A DNA stretch of 53,332 nucleotides from Rhodobacteraceae bacterium UBA7436 (GCA_002478745.1 DLQI01000097.1:1-53332); one strand, 5' to 3'. Counted from the stretch's first letter, positions 33,718 through 42,412 are shown. Notes: a model not told the origin generated them from the letters alone. Numbers and translations: made by a program.

Positions 33718-34026
33718 GTGAAAACCAAAGGAAATTGGGTGGAATCTACGCCAGAAAATAGGGTTTTCTTGTTTCGACAAGGACCACATGGGCCGTTTTT
33801 CAACCGCCTTGGGCGTATGTTGCGCAAAGCAGGATCGCAGGTCTGGCGCGTTGGCTTCAACGCTGGTGATCGCGCATTTTGATTTCATCAAACCACGTAT
33901 ATCCCTTTTCGCGGCAAATCAGACGAATGGACGCAGGCCTTCATTGATCTGATCGAAGAGAAGGGCGTAACCGATATTGTCCTTTATGGGGACACCCGCC
34001 CGATCCATGCATCCGCTGTAATCTAA
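33718..34026 (+). pseudogene. Remnant of a capsular polysaccharide export protein (KpsS/LipB-like)
   Basis: Reading this frame gives RVFLFRQGPHGPFFNRLGR, then VWRVGFNAGDRAF, an in-frame TGA (33880-33882), then YIPFRGKSDEW and DIVLYGDTRPIHASAVI before TAA. This is the N-terminal quarter of the KpsS/capsule biosynthesis family, where GDRAF is normally followed by Trp, so TGG appears to have become TGA. The remaining roughly 300 residues are missing: the remnant ends eight bases from the Lrp gene stop. The GTG at 33718 is a possible original start. The fragment cannot make a working protein. Confidence 0.78.
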
Positions 34027-34033
34027 ACACCTC

Positions 34034-34534
34034 CTATTTTTCCAGTGCGGACACCGTCAACGGCAGCGCCGTTTCGTCTTTCAACTGATCCATAACAATT
34101 TGGCTTTGAACCCGACCAATTGACGGATGGGGTAAAAGGACGTTCTGAATGAGGTTATTCAGGCTTGTTAAGTTCGCGCAATAGACACGGAAAATGTAAT
34201 CTGCCTCACCCGTCAACGTCCACGCCGCAACAATTTCGGGCTGGGATTTTGTCAGCTTTTGAATGGATTGATGGGTCTTATCTGTTTGGGATTCTGTCTG
34301 GACCTGTATGAACGCCTGTACATCCAATCCAAGTTTTTCTGCGTTTAGGCGGCAGGGATATCCGTTGATGAACCCCTCGGCCTCAAGACGCTGGCGGCGG
34401 GGGCCAATCTGGGAGGTCGACATTCCAAGGGTGTTGGATAGATCAAGCGCGGAGGTTTGGCTGTCTTGCTGCAAGTGCGCCAGAAGCTGAATATCTTTGG
34501 AATCAAGGAGAATACGCCATGGGTCCGTTTCCAC
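34034..34534 (-). CDS. Lrp/AsnC-family transcriptional regulator
   Basis: Regulator with an N-terminal helix-turn-helix (DSKDIQLLAHLQQDS, TSQIGPRRQRLEAEGFI) and a C-terminal ligand-binding RAM domain (AAWTLTGEADYIFRVYC, then SQIVMDQLKDE). It is head-to-head with hppD, so it probably controls tyrosine catabolism. No in-frame ATG precedes the HTH. The usable starts are GTG at 34534 or TTG at 34546/34552, and all lie inside the first codons of hppD. I used the GTG, giving about 166 residues; the start is uncertain. Confidence 0.87.
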   Translation of the reverse strand: METDPWRILLDSKDIQLLAHLQQDSQTSALDLSNTLGMSTSQIGPRRQRLEAEGFINGYPCRLNAEKLGLDVQAFIQVQTESQTDKTHQSIQKLTKSQPEIVAAWTLTGEADYIFRVYCANLTSLNNLIQNVLLPHPSIGRVQSQIVMDQLKDETALPLTVSALEK

Positions 34535-35604
34535 ATGATGCGCCAAAATCAATCATCAGTGACGAAAACCCTGCTGGCACGGATGGCTTTGAATTTGTGG
34601 AATTCTCTCACCCAGAGCCCAAAGAGCTTCGTGTTCTTTTTGCCAAAATGGGTTACGTCCACACCGCCACGCACAAATCGAAGGACATCCAGCTGTGGCA
34701 GCAAGGTGATATTACCTACGTTATCAACAATGAACGCGGCAGCCATGCGCGCCGTTTTGTAGAGGCACACGGCCCCTGTGCCCCATCGATGGCTTGGCGT
34801 GTTGTGGATGCACAACATGCCTATGATTATGCTGTCAGTAAGGGTGCTGTGCCTTATGATGGCGACGACAAGACCATGAACGTTCCTGCAATCGAGGGCA
34901 TTGGCGGATCGCTGATCTACTTCATTGACCAATACTATGAGGCAAATCCCTATAACGATGAATTTGATTGGGTCAGCAAAACCCACCCTGATGGTGTTGG
35001 GTTTCATTACCTCGATCACCTGACCCACAACGTCCATCAAGGAAACATGGATATCTGGTTCAACTTTTATGGGGATCTATTTGGATTTAAAGAAGTGCGT
35101 TTCTTTGACATTCAGGGCAAGTTCACCGGCTTATTGAGCCGCGCGCTGACGTCGCCCTGTGGACGCATTCGCATTCCAATCAATGAAGATCGCGGCGAAA
35201 CCGGTCAGATCGTTGAATACCTCAAGCGGTATAACGGCGAGGGCATTCAACACATCGCTGTCGGTGCGCACAACATTTATGATGCAACTGACGAGATCGC
35301 AGCGCGCGGGATCAAGTTCATGAAAGGTCCTCCAGCCAAATATTACGAGCTAAGTAAAACACGCGTTGTCGATCATGAAGAACCCCTTGATCGTATGATC
35401 AAGAACGGGATCATGATTGATGGCGAAGGTGTTGTTGGCGGCGGTGAGACCCGCATATTATTGCAGATATTCTCTCGTACCGTGATCGGGCCGATCTTCT
35501 TTGAGTTCATCCAGCGCAAAGGCGATGACGGCTTTGGTGAGGGGAACTTCAAAGCCCTGTTTGAAAGCATTGAGGCCGATCAAATCGAACGCGGCGTGAT
35601 TTAG
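34519..35604 (+). CDS. hppD: 4-hydroxyphenylpyruvate dioxygenase
   Basis: Iron(II) dioxygenase that converts 4-hydroxyphenylpyruvate to homogentisate in tyrosine degradation. The 361-residue protein has two vicinal-oxygen-chelate domains. The facial triad is visible as His in YLDHLTHNV, His in GIQHIAVGAHNI and Glu in GPIFFEFIQRKG. The ATG at 34519 is well supported by AAGGAG eight bases upstream. The rest of the homogentisate pathway is not in this window. Confidence 0.95.
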   Translation: MGPFPHDAPKSIISDENPAGTDGFEFVEFSHPEPKELRVLFAKMGYVHTATHKSKDIQLWQQGDITYVINNERGSHARRFVEAHGPCAPSMAWRVVDAQHAYDYAVSKGAVPYDGDDKTMNVPAIEGIGGSLIYFIDQYYEANPYNDEFDWVSKTHPDGVGFHYLDHLTHNVHQGNMDIWFNFYGDLFGFKEVRFFDIQGKFTGLLSRALTSPCGRIRIPINEDRGETGQIVEYLKRYNGEGIQHIAVGAHNIYDATDEIAARGIKFMKGPPAKYYELSKTRVVDHEEPLDRMIKNGIMIDGEGVVGGGETRILLQIFSRTVIGPIFFEFIQRKGDDGFGEGNFKALFESIEADQIERGVI

Positions 35605-35643
35605 AGACGGCGCTTCGCCTGTGCCCCCCCCAGTTGGCTATCC

Positions 35644-36123
35644 TTAAAATGCCAAAGATGCGGGGGAAAACAACACTCCGAATTGTTCACACCAGATCAC
35701 AACCGATCCGTAAGCCGATAGATCGACATCGGCAGGCACGTTGTAGGTTTGATCACCTCTGTTGCCTTTGAGCTGACCCAATGAAACCCATTCCGAGGTT
35801 TTCACATCCTGAGACGTTTGTGGATCTGGATTTGCGACCAACCACACTTCTAGGTCGGGGCCGTTCGTAACTTGAAACTCTGTGAGACGCACAAGGCCTG
35901 CACCGCCCTCAGTGCGCAGCACTTGAACGTTACCGCTGCCTTTGTGGCTGCTGTCTGCATCACGGAACGATCCGCTGGAAACTTCACTTACTTGCAATTC
36001 AGACGGTAGGCTTTCAGAGACAACTTGATCGATCCAGAGTGGCGAAGCCAAATACCAGAATGCGTTTCCTGTGGCAAAGCCAAGAATGAAAACGGGGATA
36101 GCAATTTTCAGAAAACGTTTCAT
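35644..36123 (-). CDS. Membrane-anchored DM13-domain protein
   Basis: A 159-residue envelope protein with an N-terminal hydrophobic anchor or signal (about 5-27) and a DM13 domain (about 50-157), recognised by GSFRDADSSHKGSGNVQVLR in part, DLEVWLVANP and VVIWCEQFGVLFSPASL with its single conserved Cys. The domain is proposed to bind or transfer electrons, but bacterial members are not well studied. It converges with hppD over a 39-base gap and follows ribD by 28 bases on the same strand. Confidence 0.82.
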   Translation of the reverse strand: MKRFLKIAIPVFILGFATGNAFWYLASPLWIDQVVSESLPSELQVSEVSSGSFRDADSSHKGSGNVQVLRTEGGAGLVRLTEFQVTNGPDLEVWLVANPDPQTSQDVKTSEWVSLGQLKGNRGDQTYNVPADVDLSAYGSVVIWCEQFGVLFSPASLAF

Positions 36124-36151
36124 GATAGGTTCCTCACATTAAGTTTGTGCC

Positions 36152-37267
36152 TCAAAGCGCACTAACATCTGTTTTTCGTTCCCAAACGTGCATCACGTCG
36201 GGCCCAACCGCGCGGGTTTCCCGCAAGTCAAAACGGTGCGCTGCATGTAATTTATCTAGCCCCAATGTGCCAATGCCTGGCAACCCTTCGGCCCCGATGT
36301 TTAGGCCTGCGGTAAAGCCAACCAATTGATCGACCAAGTCCGCTGCGATTAAGGATGCCGCGAGGGCGCTGCCCCCTTCGCAGAAGATGCGCGTTAGGCC
36401 GTGCGCACCCAATTGGGCCAACACGTCTTCAGCGTCCAGCTGTGCGTTGCGCACGCCGCAAGGCAGCAATGTGGCCCCCAGATCAGTCCATGTTTGGATC
36501 AGGTTCGGATCAGCGTCGCGTCCGTGGCATAGGATCACCGGAATTTCTTTGGCTGTGCGCGCCAGTTGCCCCATCAATGGCAAATCAAGGCGGCGTGATA
36601 GCACAATACGTACAGGTTGGCGCGTCACGCCAAGGTCGCGCACGGTCAGGGAGGGATCATCTGCACGCGCAGTACCACCTCCGACCATAACGCCATCGTG
36701 GCGGGCGCGCATCGCGTGGACGACGCGTCGTGCGGGGCTGTCGGTGATCCATTGGCTTTCGCCCGTGCCTGTGGCGATACGGCCATCAAAGCTTGAGGCT
36801 ATTTTGAGCGTGACCATGGGGCGGCCTGTGGCCGTGCGGCGCAAGAACCCATCGTGATCGTTGAAAGCCTCATCACCCAACAGCCCCGTTTCAACAGTAA
36901 TACCAGCGGCGCGCAGCATTTGCGCCCCCAGTCCGTCGACCCGTGGGTCACTGTCAGGGATCGCCATGACCACGCGGGCAACGCCAGCGTCAATCAATGC
37001 TTGGGAACAAGGTGGGGTTTTGCCGTGATGTGCACAGGGTTCCAGCGTCACAAAGACTTCGGCACCTGCGGCCTGGGCACCTGCTTGAGCAAGGGCGACA
37101 GCTTCGGCGTGTGGGCGGCCAGACGGTTGTGTCCAGCCGCGCCCAATAATGCGATTATTTTTGACAATGACACAGCCGACCGCAGGGTTAGGCCAAGTGG
37201 CCCCCTGCCCGCGCCGCCCTAACGTGAGGGCGAGCGCCATGTAGCGTGTGTCAGAGCCTAGGCTCAC
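36152..37267 (-). CDS. ribD: Bifunctional riboflavin deaminase/reductase RibD
   Basis: Carries out the deamination and reduction of the pyrimidine intermediate in riboflavin synthesis. Residues 1-145 are a cytidine-deaminase-type zinc domain with HAEAVAL and PCAHHGKTPPC. Residues about 150-371 are a reductase domain related to DHFR (VTLKIASSFDGRIA, GVMVGGGTARADDP, IFCEGGSALAASL). The start is GTG overlapping the nrdR stop (GTGA), so translation follows nrdR. nrdR-ribD is a frequent alphaproteobacterial pair. Confidence 0.94.
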   Translation of the reverse strand: MSLGSDTRYMALALTLGRRGQGATWPNPAVGCVIVKNNRIIGRGWTQPSGRPHAEAVALAQAGAQAAGAEVFVTLEPCAHHGKTPPCSQALIDAGVARVVMAIPDSDPRVDGLGAQMLRAAGITVETGLLGDEAFNDHDGFLRRTATGRPMVTLKIASSFDGRIATGTGESQWITDSPARRVVHAMRARHDGVMVGGGTARADDPSLTVRDLGVTRQPVRIVLSRRLDLPLMGQLARTAKEIPVILCHGRDADPNLIQTWTDLGATLLPCGVRNAQLDAEDVLAQLGAHGLTRIFCEGGSALAASLIAADLVDQLVGFTAGLNIGAEGLPGIGTLGLDKLHAAHRFDLRETRAVGPDVMHVWERKTDVSAL

Positions 37268-37731
37268 TCGTCAGGAGTGACGTCTGGGCGCAGTTCTGCA
37301 ACGAACTTGTCAAAGTCATCCGCTTCTTGGAAGTTCTTGTAGACCGATGCAAAGCGCACAAAGGCGACCGTATCGATGCGGGCCAAGGCCTCCATCACGA
37401 TTTCACCGATTTGGCCGGAACCAATGTCAGTTTCACCCATGCTTTCCAGTCTACGCACAATTCCAGAAATCATTTGATCAATCCGCTCTGGATCGATTGG
37501 GCGTTTCTGCATTGAAATACGAATGGAGCGTTCCAACTTATCGCGATCGAAATCTTCGCGTTTGCCGCTGGTTTTGATGACCACGAGATCACGCAGTTGA
37601 ACGCGTTCGTATGTGGTAAAGCGCCCGCCGCAAGCGGGGCAAAAGCGTCTGCGACGAATGGATACGTGATCCTCGGCCGGACGGCTGTCTTTTACTTGTG
37701 TGTCGATGTTACCGCAAAATGGGCAGCGCAT
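37264..37731 (-). CDS. nrdR: Transcriptional repressor NrdR
   Basis: Regulator of ribonucleotide reductase genes. The 155-residue protein has an N-terminal zinc ribbon (MRCPFCGNIDTQVKDSR, then CPACGGRFTTYERVQ) and an ATP-cone domain (VVIKTSGKREDFDRDKLERSI in part). The ATG at 37731 gives the conserved MRCPFCG start. The upstream gap carries a GTAGGG palindrome and a DnaA-box-like 9-mer. Overlaps ribD. Confidence 0.96.
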   Translation of the reverse strand: MRCPFCGNIDTQVKDSRPAEDHVSIRRRRFCPACGGRFTTYERVQLRDLVVIKTSGKREDFDRDKLERSIRISMQKRPIDPERIDQMISGIVRRLESMGETDIGSGQIGEIVMEALARIDTVAFVRFASVYKNFQEADDFDKFVAELRPDVTPDE

Positions 37732-37764
37732 TGGCCGTTCCCCTATCAATTATTCATGCCTGTT

Positions 37765-37782
37765 GTAGGGTATGTTCCCTAC
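37765..37782. promoter_or_regulatory. Inverted repeat upstream of nrdR
   Basis: GTAGGG-TATGTT-CCCTAC is a perfect 6-bp inverted repeat, 34 bases before the nrdR ATG. It does not match the known NrdR box, which is AT-rich with ACA/TGT ends. It may be an operator or a leader hairpin. Confidence 0.4.
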
Positions 37783-37791
37783 TTATCCACA
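37783..37791 (+). promoter_or_regulatory. DnaA-box-like 9-mer upstream of nrdR
   Basis: TTATCCACA, identical to the strong DnaA consensus, directly abuts the GTAGGG palindrome. A single copy, so its use is uncertain. Confidence 0.4.
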
Positions 37792-37849
37792 GTTATAGGA
37801 CAACCGCTACGGTTTGGGTAGTAGCAAAATTCAACCACATCATAGAGGG

Positions 37850-38266
37850 TTAGCTTTGCGCGAAATGAACCGCCACGTTGCGTGTATGTGGTGCGGTTCG
37901 GTGTTCGAACAAGTAGATACCTTGCCATGTGCCCAAACGCATACGCCCACCTGCCACTGGTATTTGCAACGATACAGGCATCATCGCTGATTTGATATGT
38001 GCGGGCATATCGTCCGGCCCCTCATATGTATGCGTGAGGTAGGACATCGATGGATCAGTTGTGGATGGTACAAGCCGACTAAAGAAAGCCTGTAGATCGG
38101 TTTGCACTTCGGGATCAGCGTTTTCCTGGATCAACAAAGAGGCCGAGGTGTGTTGCACCATCAAGGTCAGCAATCCGTTGCCCTGTCCATTGATCCAACG
38201 CGCAGGCGCATGAGTGAATTCGTAAAGACCGGCACCGTTGGTTTGAATTTCAAATGTTGTTTGCAT
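37850..38266 (-). CDS. YjbQ-family protein (secondary thiamine-phosphate synthase enzyme)
   Basis: A 138-residue protein of the UPF0047/YjbQ family, for which a minor thiamine-phosphate synthase activity has been reported. Family motifs are LLTLMVQHTSASLLIQENADPEV in part and the C-terminal GTWQGIYLFEHR. The second ATG (38266) is preferred because AAGG lies at the right distance. It stands alone between nrdR and the rpoD terminator. Confidence 0.9.
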   Translation of the reverse strand: MQTTFEIQTNGAGLYEFTHAPARWINGQGNGLLTLMVQHTSASLLIQENADPEVQTDLQAFFSRLVPSTTDPSMSYLTHTYEGPDDMPAHIKSAMMPVSLQIPVAGGRMRLGTWQGIYLFEHRTAPHTRNVAVHFAQS

Positions 38267-38298
38267 AATCATACCTTGGGTATTTGGGCGTTAAATAC

Positions 38299-38330
38299 AA
38301 AAACGCCCGCGACCAAGGAGGCGCGGGCGT
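38299..38330 (-). terminator. Intrinsic terminator of rpoD
   Basis: On the minus strand ACGCCCGCG, a 10-base loop and CGCGGGCGT form a perfect 9-bp GC-rich stem, followed at once by five Ts. It lies 26 bases after the rpoD stop. Confidence 0.85.
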
Positions 38331-38355
38331 TTCTATGTACTGGTGACAGCGTCGT

Positions 38356-40311
38356 TTACTGATCCAAGAAGCTACGCAATTTGCGTGAACGGCTTGGGTG
38401 TTTCAATTTACGCAGTGCTTTCGCTTCAATCTGACGAATACGCTCACGGGTAACAGAGAACTGTTGGCCCACTTCTTCAAGCGTGTGGTCGGTGTTCATG
38501 CCGATGCCGAAACGCATACGAAGAACACGTTCTTCGCGGGGCGTCAGAGATGCCAGAACACGTGTCGTTGTTTCTTTGAGGTTTTCCTGAATGGCGCTGT
38601 CGAGTGGCAGAACGGCATTCTTGTCCTCGATGAAATCGCCCAATTGGCTGTCTTCTTCGTCGCCGATTGGTGTCTCCAAGGAAATAGGTTCCTTGGCGAT
38701 CTTCATAACTTTGCGCACTTTTTCCAAAGGCATTTGCAGCTTGTGCGCCAATTCCTCTGGTGTTGGCTCACGGCCAATCTCGTGCAACATCTGGCGACCT
38801 GTCCGTACCAGTTTGTTGATCGTTTCGATCATGTGCACTGGGATACGAATTGTACGGGCCTGATCCGCGATAGAACGCGTGATCGCCTGACGGATCCACC
38901 ATGTTGCATAGGTGGAGAATTTATAGCCACGACGATATTCGAACTTATCAACCGCTTTCATCAAGCCGATGTTACCTTCTTGGATCAGATCCAAGAACTG
39001 TAGGCCACGGTTTGTGTATTTCTTAGCGATGGAAATAACGAGGCGCAGGTTGGCTTCGACCATTTCTTTTTTCGCTTGGCGGGCTTCTTTTTCGCCTTTC
39101 TGAACTTGCTGCACGATGCGGCGGAATTCAGGGATGTCTAGACCGATGTATTGGCCGACTTGGGCCATGTCAGTGCGCAACTCGACAACTTTATCCAGGG
39201 AGCGTTCGATGAACATCTGCCAACCACGACCCGGACGCTGACCCATTTCTTCAAGCCAGTTAGGATCAAGTTCGCGACCACGATAGGCTTCCACAAATTC
39301 TTTGCGGTTAATGCGCGCTTGGTCAGCAAGTTTAACAATCGCAGAGTCGATCTGCATGATGCGGCGATTGATGCCGTACAGCTGATCAATCAACGCTTCG
39401 ATACGGTTGTTGTGCAGGTGAAGCTCGTTCACCAACAAAACGATTTCAGAGCGCAGCTTTTGATAGGCTTTTTCGTTTTTCGCAGAGAATGAACCGTCTT
39501 CGTTCAAAGTCGCGGACAAACGATTATCCTGCATTTGGCTTAGCTTAACGTAGTCGTCAGCAATGATGTCCAAAGCGATCAAAACCTGTGGCTTTAGCGC
39601 AGCTTCCATCGCGGCCAAAGACATGTTTGCCTGTTCATCTTCATCATCGTCGTCGTTTTGAATCGGGTGACCGTCGGCATCAAGTTCTGGTGGAACTTCA
39701 ACAACAGGTGCAACAGGCACAACAGGTGTTTCTTCTTCGCCCATCTGGTCACCAAAGGTGGCTTCAAGATCGATAACGTCGCGCAGCAGAATGTCCTCGG
39801 ACAACAGCTCGTCGCGCCAAATTGTAATCGCTTGGAATGTCAGCGGGCTTTCACAAAGCCCAGCAATCATCGTGTTGCGACCAGCCTCGATGCGTTTTGC
39901 TATCGCGATTTCGCCTTCACGAGAAAGCAATTCAACAGAACCCATTTCACGCAGGTACATGCGAACAGGATCGTCGGTACGGTCCAGTTTTTCCTGACCC
40001 GTGCTGCCCAGTGTCAGATCACGTGTGCCTTCAGCAGCAACCAGATCCGTTGGACCTTTTGCTTCTTCTTCTTCGGCATCTTCGTCTTCAATGATGTTGA
40101 TGCCCATTTCGGACAACATCGACATCACGTCTTCGATTTGTTCAGAGCTTACCTGATCAGGCGGCAAAACAGTATTTAGCTGATCGTAAGTGATATAGCC
40201 TTTTTCACGGGCTTCACCGATCATCTTCTTAACGGCAGTTTGGCTCATATCTAGTGAGATATCGCCATCAGCGCCTTCGCGCTTTGCGTCGTCATTATCT
40301 TTCGCGGCCAT
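38356..40311 (-). CDS. rpoD: RNA polymerase primary sigma factor RpoD (sigma-70)
   Basis: Housekeeping sigma factor of 651 residues. In order: region 1.1 (about 20-100), region 1.2 with DDPVRMYLREMGSVELLSREGEI in part, an acidic non-conserved insert with a run of DDDDEDE, region 2 (KKYTNRGLQFLDLIQEGNIGLMKAVDKFEY in part, YATWWIRQAITRSIADQARTIR in part), region 3, and region 4 with TLEEVGQQFSVTRERIRQIEAKAL. The ATG at 40311 has AGGAG at eight bases. It lies downstream of dnaG, but the 127-base gap holds many GANTC sites and probably its own promoter. Confidence 0.97.
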   Translation of the reverse strand: MAAKDNDDAKREGADGDISLDMSQTAVKKMIGEAREKGYITYDQLNTVLPPDQVSSEQIEDVMSMLSEMGINIIEDEDAEEEEAKGPTDLVAAEGTRDLTLGSTGQEKLDRTDDPVRMYLREMGSVELLSREGEIAIAKRIEAGRNTMIAGLCESPLTFQAITIWRDELLSEDILLRDVIDLEATFGDQMGEEETPVVPVAPVVEVPPELDADGHPIQNDDDDEDEQANMSLAAMEAALKPQVLIALDIIADDYVKLSQMQDNRLSATLNEDGSFSAKNEKAYQKLRSEIVLLVNELHLHNNRIEALIDQLYGINRRIMQIDSAIVKLADQARINRKEFVEAYRGRELDPNWLEEMGQRPGRGWQMFIERSLDKVVELRTDMAQVGQYIGLDIPEFRRIVQQVQKGEKEARQAKKEMVEANLRLVISIAKKYTNRGLQFLDLIQEGNIGLMKAVDKFEYRRGYKFSTYATWWIRQAITRSIADQARTIRIPVHMIETINKLVRTGRQMLHEIGREPTPEELAHKLQMPLEKVRKVMKIAKEPISLETPIGDEEDSQLGDFIEDKNAVLPLDSAIQENLKETTTRVLASLTPREERVLRMRFGIGMNTDHTLEEVGQQFSVTRERIRQIEAKALRKLKHPSRSRKLRSFLDQ

Positions 40312-40339
40312 CAAGTGCTCCTGTTCAGGGCTCCGTAAG

Positions 40340-40424
40340 TGATTCGCAAAACGAATCAGTTAAAGAATCATTCACGCCTTCGGGTGATTCGGCCACCCAT
40401 GTACCGTCTTTTTCCTAACGAATC
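40340..40424. promoter_or_regulatory. rpoD upstream region with five GANTC sites and a hairpin
   Basis: GANTC, the target of the alphaproteobacterial CcrM methylase, occurs at 40341, 40353, 40365, 40386 and 40420; a sixth (40462) lies in the dnaG end. The first two form the arms of TGATTCG-CAAAA-CGAATCA (40340-40358). GAATCA (40365) and TGATTC (40385) form a second pair. This is the natural promoter region for rpoD. Confidence 0.6.
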
Positions 40425-40438
40425 CTGCCTAAAAGCAA

Positions 40439-42412
40439 CTATGTGTCGTCTTTTGAGTACCGAATCGTTTCCATGAGTGCGTCTAATGCACTGCGCTCGT
40501 CTTTGTCCATCTTGGCCCCATTCGCGCCTAGGTCGAATTCGGCCTTGTTTTCTTCCGTGCTACGCACCGATTCCTGCACCGCTTTTGCGGCCTGAGACAG
40601 TCGGTACGTGACATCCTCGTCAGCGACACCTGTCAGATCTTCAGCCGCATCTGCGATTTCGGCATCCAATCCACGTGCTGCATTTAATTTACCCAGCTCT
40701 TCAGCCACGGTCAGGCGCACCTTTTCGACATCACCGGGAACGCGGATGCAGGGTATGATTGCGACATGGTTGGCATTCAGCAGGTTTTCAAGGGCGAAGG
40801 GCCCCAGTGCGTCATAAATATTTTCGCGCAACTCCCCTACGCTGGCCCCAAGGCTGCGCAAAATGACACGGCGGATGTCAGCGTGATCGCTGTTACGACA
40901 GGTCATGCTCTCTAACCCGCGCTCGAACTCTTCCGCCACTTCTGGTGTGCCAACAAGGGCTGCCAAAACAATCGCTTCGCGCAAGTGCTCTGTGATTTCA
41001 GGCGTCAAAGCAGAGGCAAGCGCCGATGATTTAGTCGCTGCCAATGCGTTTTGGGGCGGCTGCCATTTGCCGCCACGGAACCCACCGCCCTTATAGTTGC
41101 CGTTACGGCGCTGTGGTCCCGCACGTTTGGTCGAAAACAAATCCCAACGCAGGTCTTTGATCGCCTGACCATAGTGACCCCGAATAGAGGTGTCTTTGAT
41201 CAGCTTAATTTTTTCGCGCAGCGTCTTATCAAGGGCCGCTTTGCGTTCAGGACTGTCAAAAACCATGCCTTCAGTTTCGCGCTGCCACAACAGCTGAACC
41301 ATCGGGATGGCACCATCGATTATCTTTTGCAGACCGGGTGCGCCTTGCGCCTTCAGCAAATCATCAGGGTCCAGCCCTTCGGGCATCAAGGCAAAACGCA
41401 GCGATTGTCCCGCCTCAAGCAAAGGCAATGACAGATCGATCAGGCGCATTGCGGCGCGCAAGCCTGCCTTGTCCCCATCAAGGGCGATGATCGGCTCTGG
41501 TGACACCCGCCACATCATCTGCAGCTGGCTTTCGGTGATCGCGGTACCAAGCGGCGCGACTGCCCCACCAAAGCCGTGCTCGCCCAGCGCGATAACGTCC
41601 ATGTACCCCTCAGACACAATCAGCGGCTGGCCTTTGCCAACTGCGGTGCGTGCGGGTCCGTGGTTGTAAAGACTGCGGCCTTTGTCGAACAATTCGGTTT
41701 CGGGTGAGTTTAGGTATTTCGCGTTGTCATTTGGATCCATCGCCCGTCCGCCAAAAGCAGTGCATCGGCCACGTGCGTCGCGGATCGGGAACATGATGCG
41801 ACCTCGAAAGGTGTCATAGGGTTTGCCACCCTTCTGGCTGGGCTTGCCCAAACCAGCGCCAAGGATCAGCTCAGGGTCAACCTCTTTGGCGATCAAATGG
41901 TCCCACAACCCCTGCCACGTGTCAGGGGCAAAGCCGATTTCCCAGCGTTCTTGTGCCGGTGGCTTTAGACCACGGCCATCCAAGTAGGCGCGCGCATCTG
42001 CGCCTGCAGCTGTTTGAAGCTGGAGTTTGAAAAACTTAACCGCATGCTCCATGACCTCAGCCAATTGGGTGCGGCGGTCTGATTTTTCCTGTGCTTTGGG
42101 ATCTTGGGCTGGCATCGGCATGCCGACTTCGTCCGCAAGAATGCGAACGGCCTCCATAAACCCTACGTTTTCAGTTTCACGGACAAAGGAAATCGCATCG
42201 CCTTTGGCCTGACAGCCAAAGCAATAATAAAACCCTTTTTGGTCATCGACGTGGAAACTGGCAGATTTTTCCTGATGAAACGGGCACGGTGCCCACATAT
42301 CACCCTTGCCCTGATTGGACTTGCGCGTGTCCCACATGACTTTTCTCCCGACCACTTGGGACAGGCTGGCGCGGGTGCGCAAATCATCTAGGAAACCGGG
42401 AGGTAAGCTCAT
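40439..42412 (-). CDS. dnaG: DNA primase DnaG
   Basis: Synthesises RNA primers at the replication fork. The 657-residue protein has an N-terminal zinc-binding domain (CPFHQEKSASFHVDDQ, then YYCFGCQAKGD, about 43-70), the primase core with SEGYMDVIAL and the TOPRIM motifs EPIIALDGDKAG, and a C-terminal region for helicase binding that is rich in charged residues. Two adjacent GANTC sites (42440 and 42445) lie just upstream of the start. Confidence 0.96.
   Translation of the reverse strand: MSLPPGFLDDLRTRASLSQVVGRKVMWDTRKSNQGKGDMWAPCPFHQEKSASFHVDDQKGFYYCFGCQAKGDAISFVRETENVGFMEAVRILADEVGMPMPAQDPKAQEKSDRRTQLAEVMEHAVKFFKLQLQTAAGADARAYLDGRGLKPPAQERWEIGFAPDTWQGLWDHLIAKEVDPELILGAGLGKPSQKGGKPYDTFRGRIMFPIRDARGRCTAFGGRAMDPNDNAKYLNSPETELFDKGRSLYNHGPARTAVGKGQPLIVSEGYMDVIALGEHGFGGAVAPLGTAITESQLQMMWRVSPEPIIALDGDKAGLRAAMRLIDLSLPLLEAGQSLRFALMPEGLDPDDLLKAQGAPGLQKIIDGAIPMVQLLWQRETEGMVFDSPERKAALDKTLREKIKLIKDTSIRGHYGQAIKDLRWDLFSTKRAGPQRRNGNYKGGGFRGGKWQPPQNALAATKSSALASALTPEITEHLREAIVLAALVGTPEVAEEFERGLESMTCRNSDHADIRRVILRSLGASVGELRENIYDALGPFALENLLNANHVAIIPCIRVPGDVEKVRLTVAEELGKLNAARGLDAEIADAAEDLTGVADEDVTYRLSQAAKAVQESVRSTEENKAEFDLGANGAKMDKDERSALDALMETIRYSKDDT

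Noticed and set aside
33601..33891. A minus-strand frame of about 96 codons
   Set aside because: Overlaps the KpsS-like remnant, which explains the sequence better, and has no motif.
35605..35643. GGCG-CTT-CGCC hairpin after hppD
   Set aside because: A 4-bp stem without a T-run is too weak to call as a terminator.
39658..40179. A 173-codon open frame antisense to rpoD
   Set aside because: Lies inside region 1 of rpoD and has a Phe/Asn/Gln-rich composition unlike real genes here.
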